From the NCBI RefSeq assembly GCF_028369105.1, contig NZ_JAQNDO010000001.1, positions 1,550,001 to 1,614,000 of the forward strand: DNA of 64,000 bases, read 5' to 3'. Made by a program: the position numbers and the translations under genes. Origin of the DNA: Polyangium mundeleinium (GTDB lineage: Bacteria; Myxococcota_A; Polyangia; Polyangiales; Polyangiaceae). A model generated the notes under the pieces. It made no database searches and was not told the DNA's origin. It saw only the letters and a list, made by a program, of their open reading frames with translations. Positions 63,871 through 64,000 of this stretch are shown here, piece after piece. Position 1 is the first letter of the stretch. Each line of letters starts with the position of its first letter.

Positions 63871-64000
63871 CTACATCCGCCAGAGCGCGCCGAGATTGAT
63901 TTCGATGGCTTCGAAGGGCTCGAGCCGTTCACGCACGTCGCCCTCGTACACGTCGACCAGCAAATACCCTTCACCGGTGAGCCGATACACTTCGACCGCC
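63871..64000 (-). CDS. Uma2-like protein, C-terminal end only (5' part off window)
   Basis: The last 42 residues before a TAG at 63873-63871 read VEVYRLTGEGYLLVDVYEGD and end EPFEAIEINLGALWRM. This is the typical closing block of Uma2/DUF820-family proteins (PD-(D/E)XK-like, often listed as putative restriction endonucleases). The catalytic part is beyond the window edge. Its stop lies 9 bp before the sulfatase start, but transcription links are unknown. Confidence 0.65.
   Translation of the reverse strand, partial: AVEVYRLTGEGYLLVDVYEGDVRERLEPFEAIEINLGALWRM

Overview
The window looks like chromosomal DNA of a large-genome myxobacterium of the Polyangium/Sorangium type. It is very GC-rich, and most exported proteins are lipoproteins with Gly-rich linkers. 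Two exported proteins end in MYXO-CTERM-like tails. There is also an AgmX/PglI-type protein, a PP2C phosphatase fused to a cyclic-nucleotide domain, a RsbR/STAS protein and a DUF1501 Tat protein. Genus assignment is inference.

Layout. Positions 1-5870 are the right end of an integrative island. It holds a more AT-rich two-gene module (a STAND-like NTPase/TPR protein with a degenerate SIR2-like N-terminus, plus an unrecognised partner cut by the window edge) and a tyrosine recombinase. The island ends at the 3' end of a tRNA-Arg(CCU) gene. Positions 6063-13504 are a two-gene operon: an intact HSP90-like GHKL ATPase and a 1907-residue protein whose N-terminus is a catalytically dead copy of the same fold. 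Positions 13545-19931 hold a thioesterase, a PP2C-cNMP protein, an outer-membrane protein, an exported membrane protein and an RluA-type pseudouridine synthase. Positions 19942-23982 (minus) hold two unrecognised membrane proteins, an SPW-repeat protein, a His-rich mini-protein and a DUF2231-Rieske protein. Positions 24152-31345 hold two lipoproteins, a stressosome-like STAS protein, a ClpA/ClpC-like unfoldase, a MYXO-CTERM-like protein, a peroxiredoxin-like lipoprotein with an in-frame UGA at its redox site, and an AgmX/PglI-domain lipoprotein.

Positions 31712-36920 are an export operon (DUF1501 Tat protein, cytochrome-like lipoprotein, Cys-rich lipoprotein) containing three 50-bp palindromic repeats. 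Positions 36874-43989 hold a HAD protein, a long-chain acyl-CoA synthetase, two membrane proteins and a pseudo-receiver/DUF4388/J-like protein. A relative of the 50-bp repeat sits inside that last gene as an in-frame 17-residue repeat. Positions 44611-48727 are surface-polysaccharide genes. Positions 48987-51085 are a Septu-like (PtuA/PtuB) pair. Positions 51229-63861 are large membrane glycosyltransferase-like proteins (two of them tandem paralogues) and a membrane sulfatase, interrupted by a DUF4157 protein with a predicted transglutaminase-like domain. The window ends in the 3' part of a probable Uma2 gene.

The strongest leads are the candidate selenoprotein with a well-placed SECIS hairpin (29787-30356), the HSP90-like ATPase/pseudo-ATPase operon (6063-13504), the island-borne NTPase pair (1-4236) and the palindromic repeat that has become coding (42356-42496).
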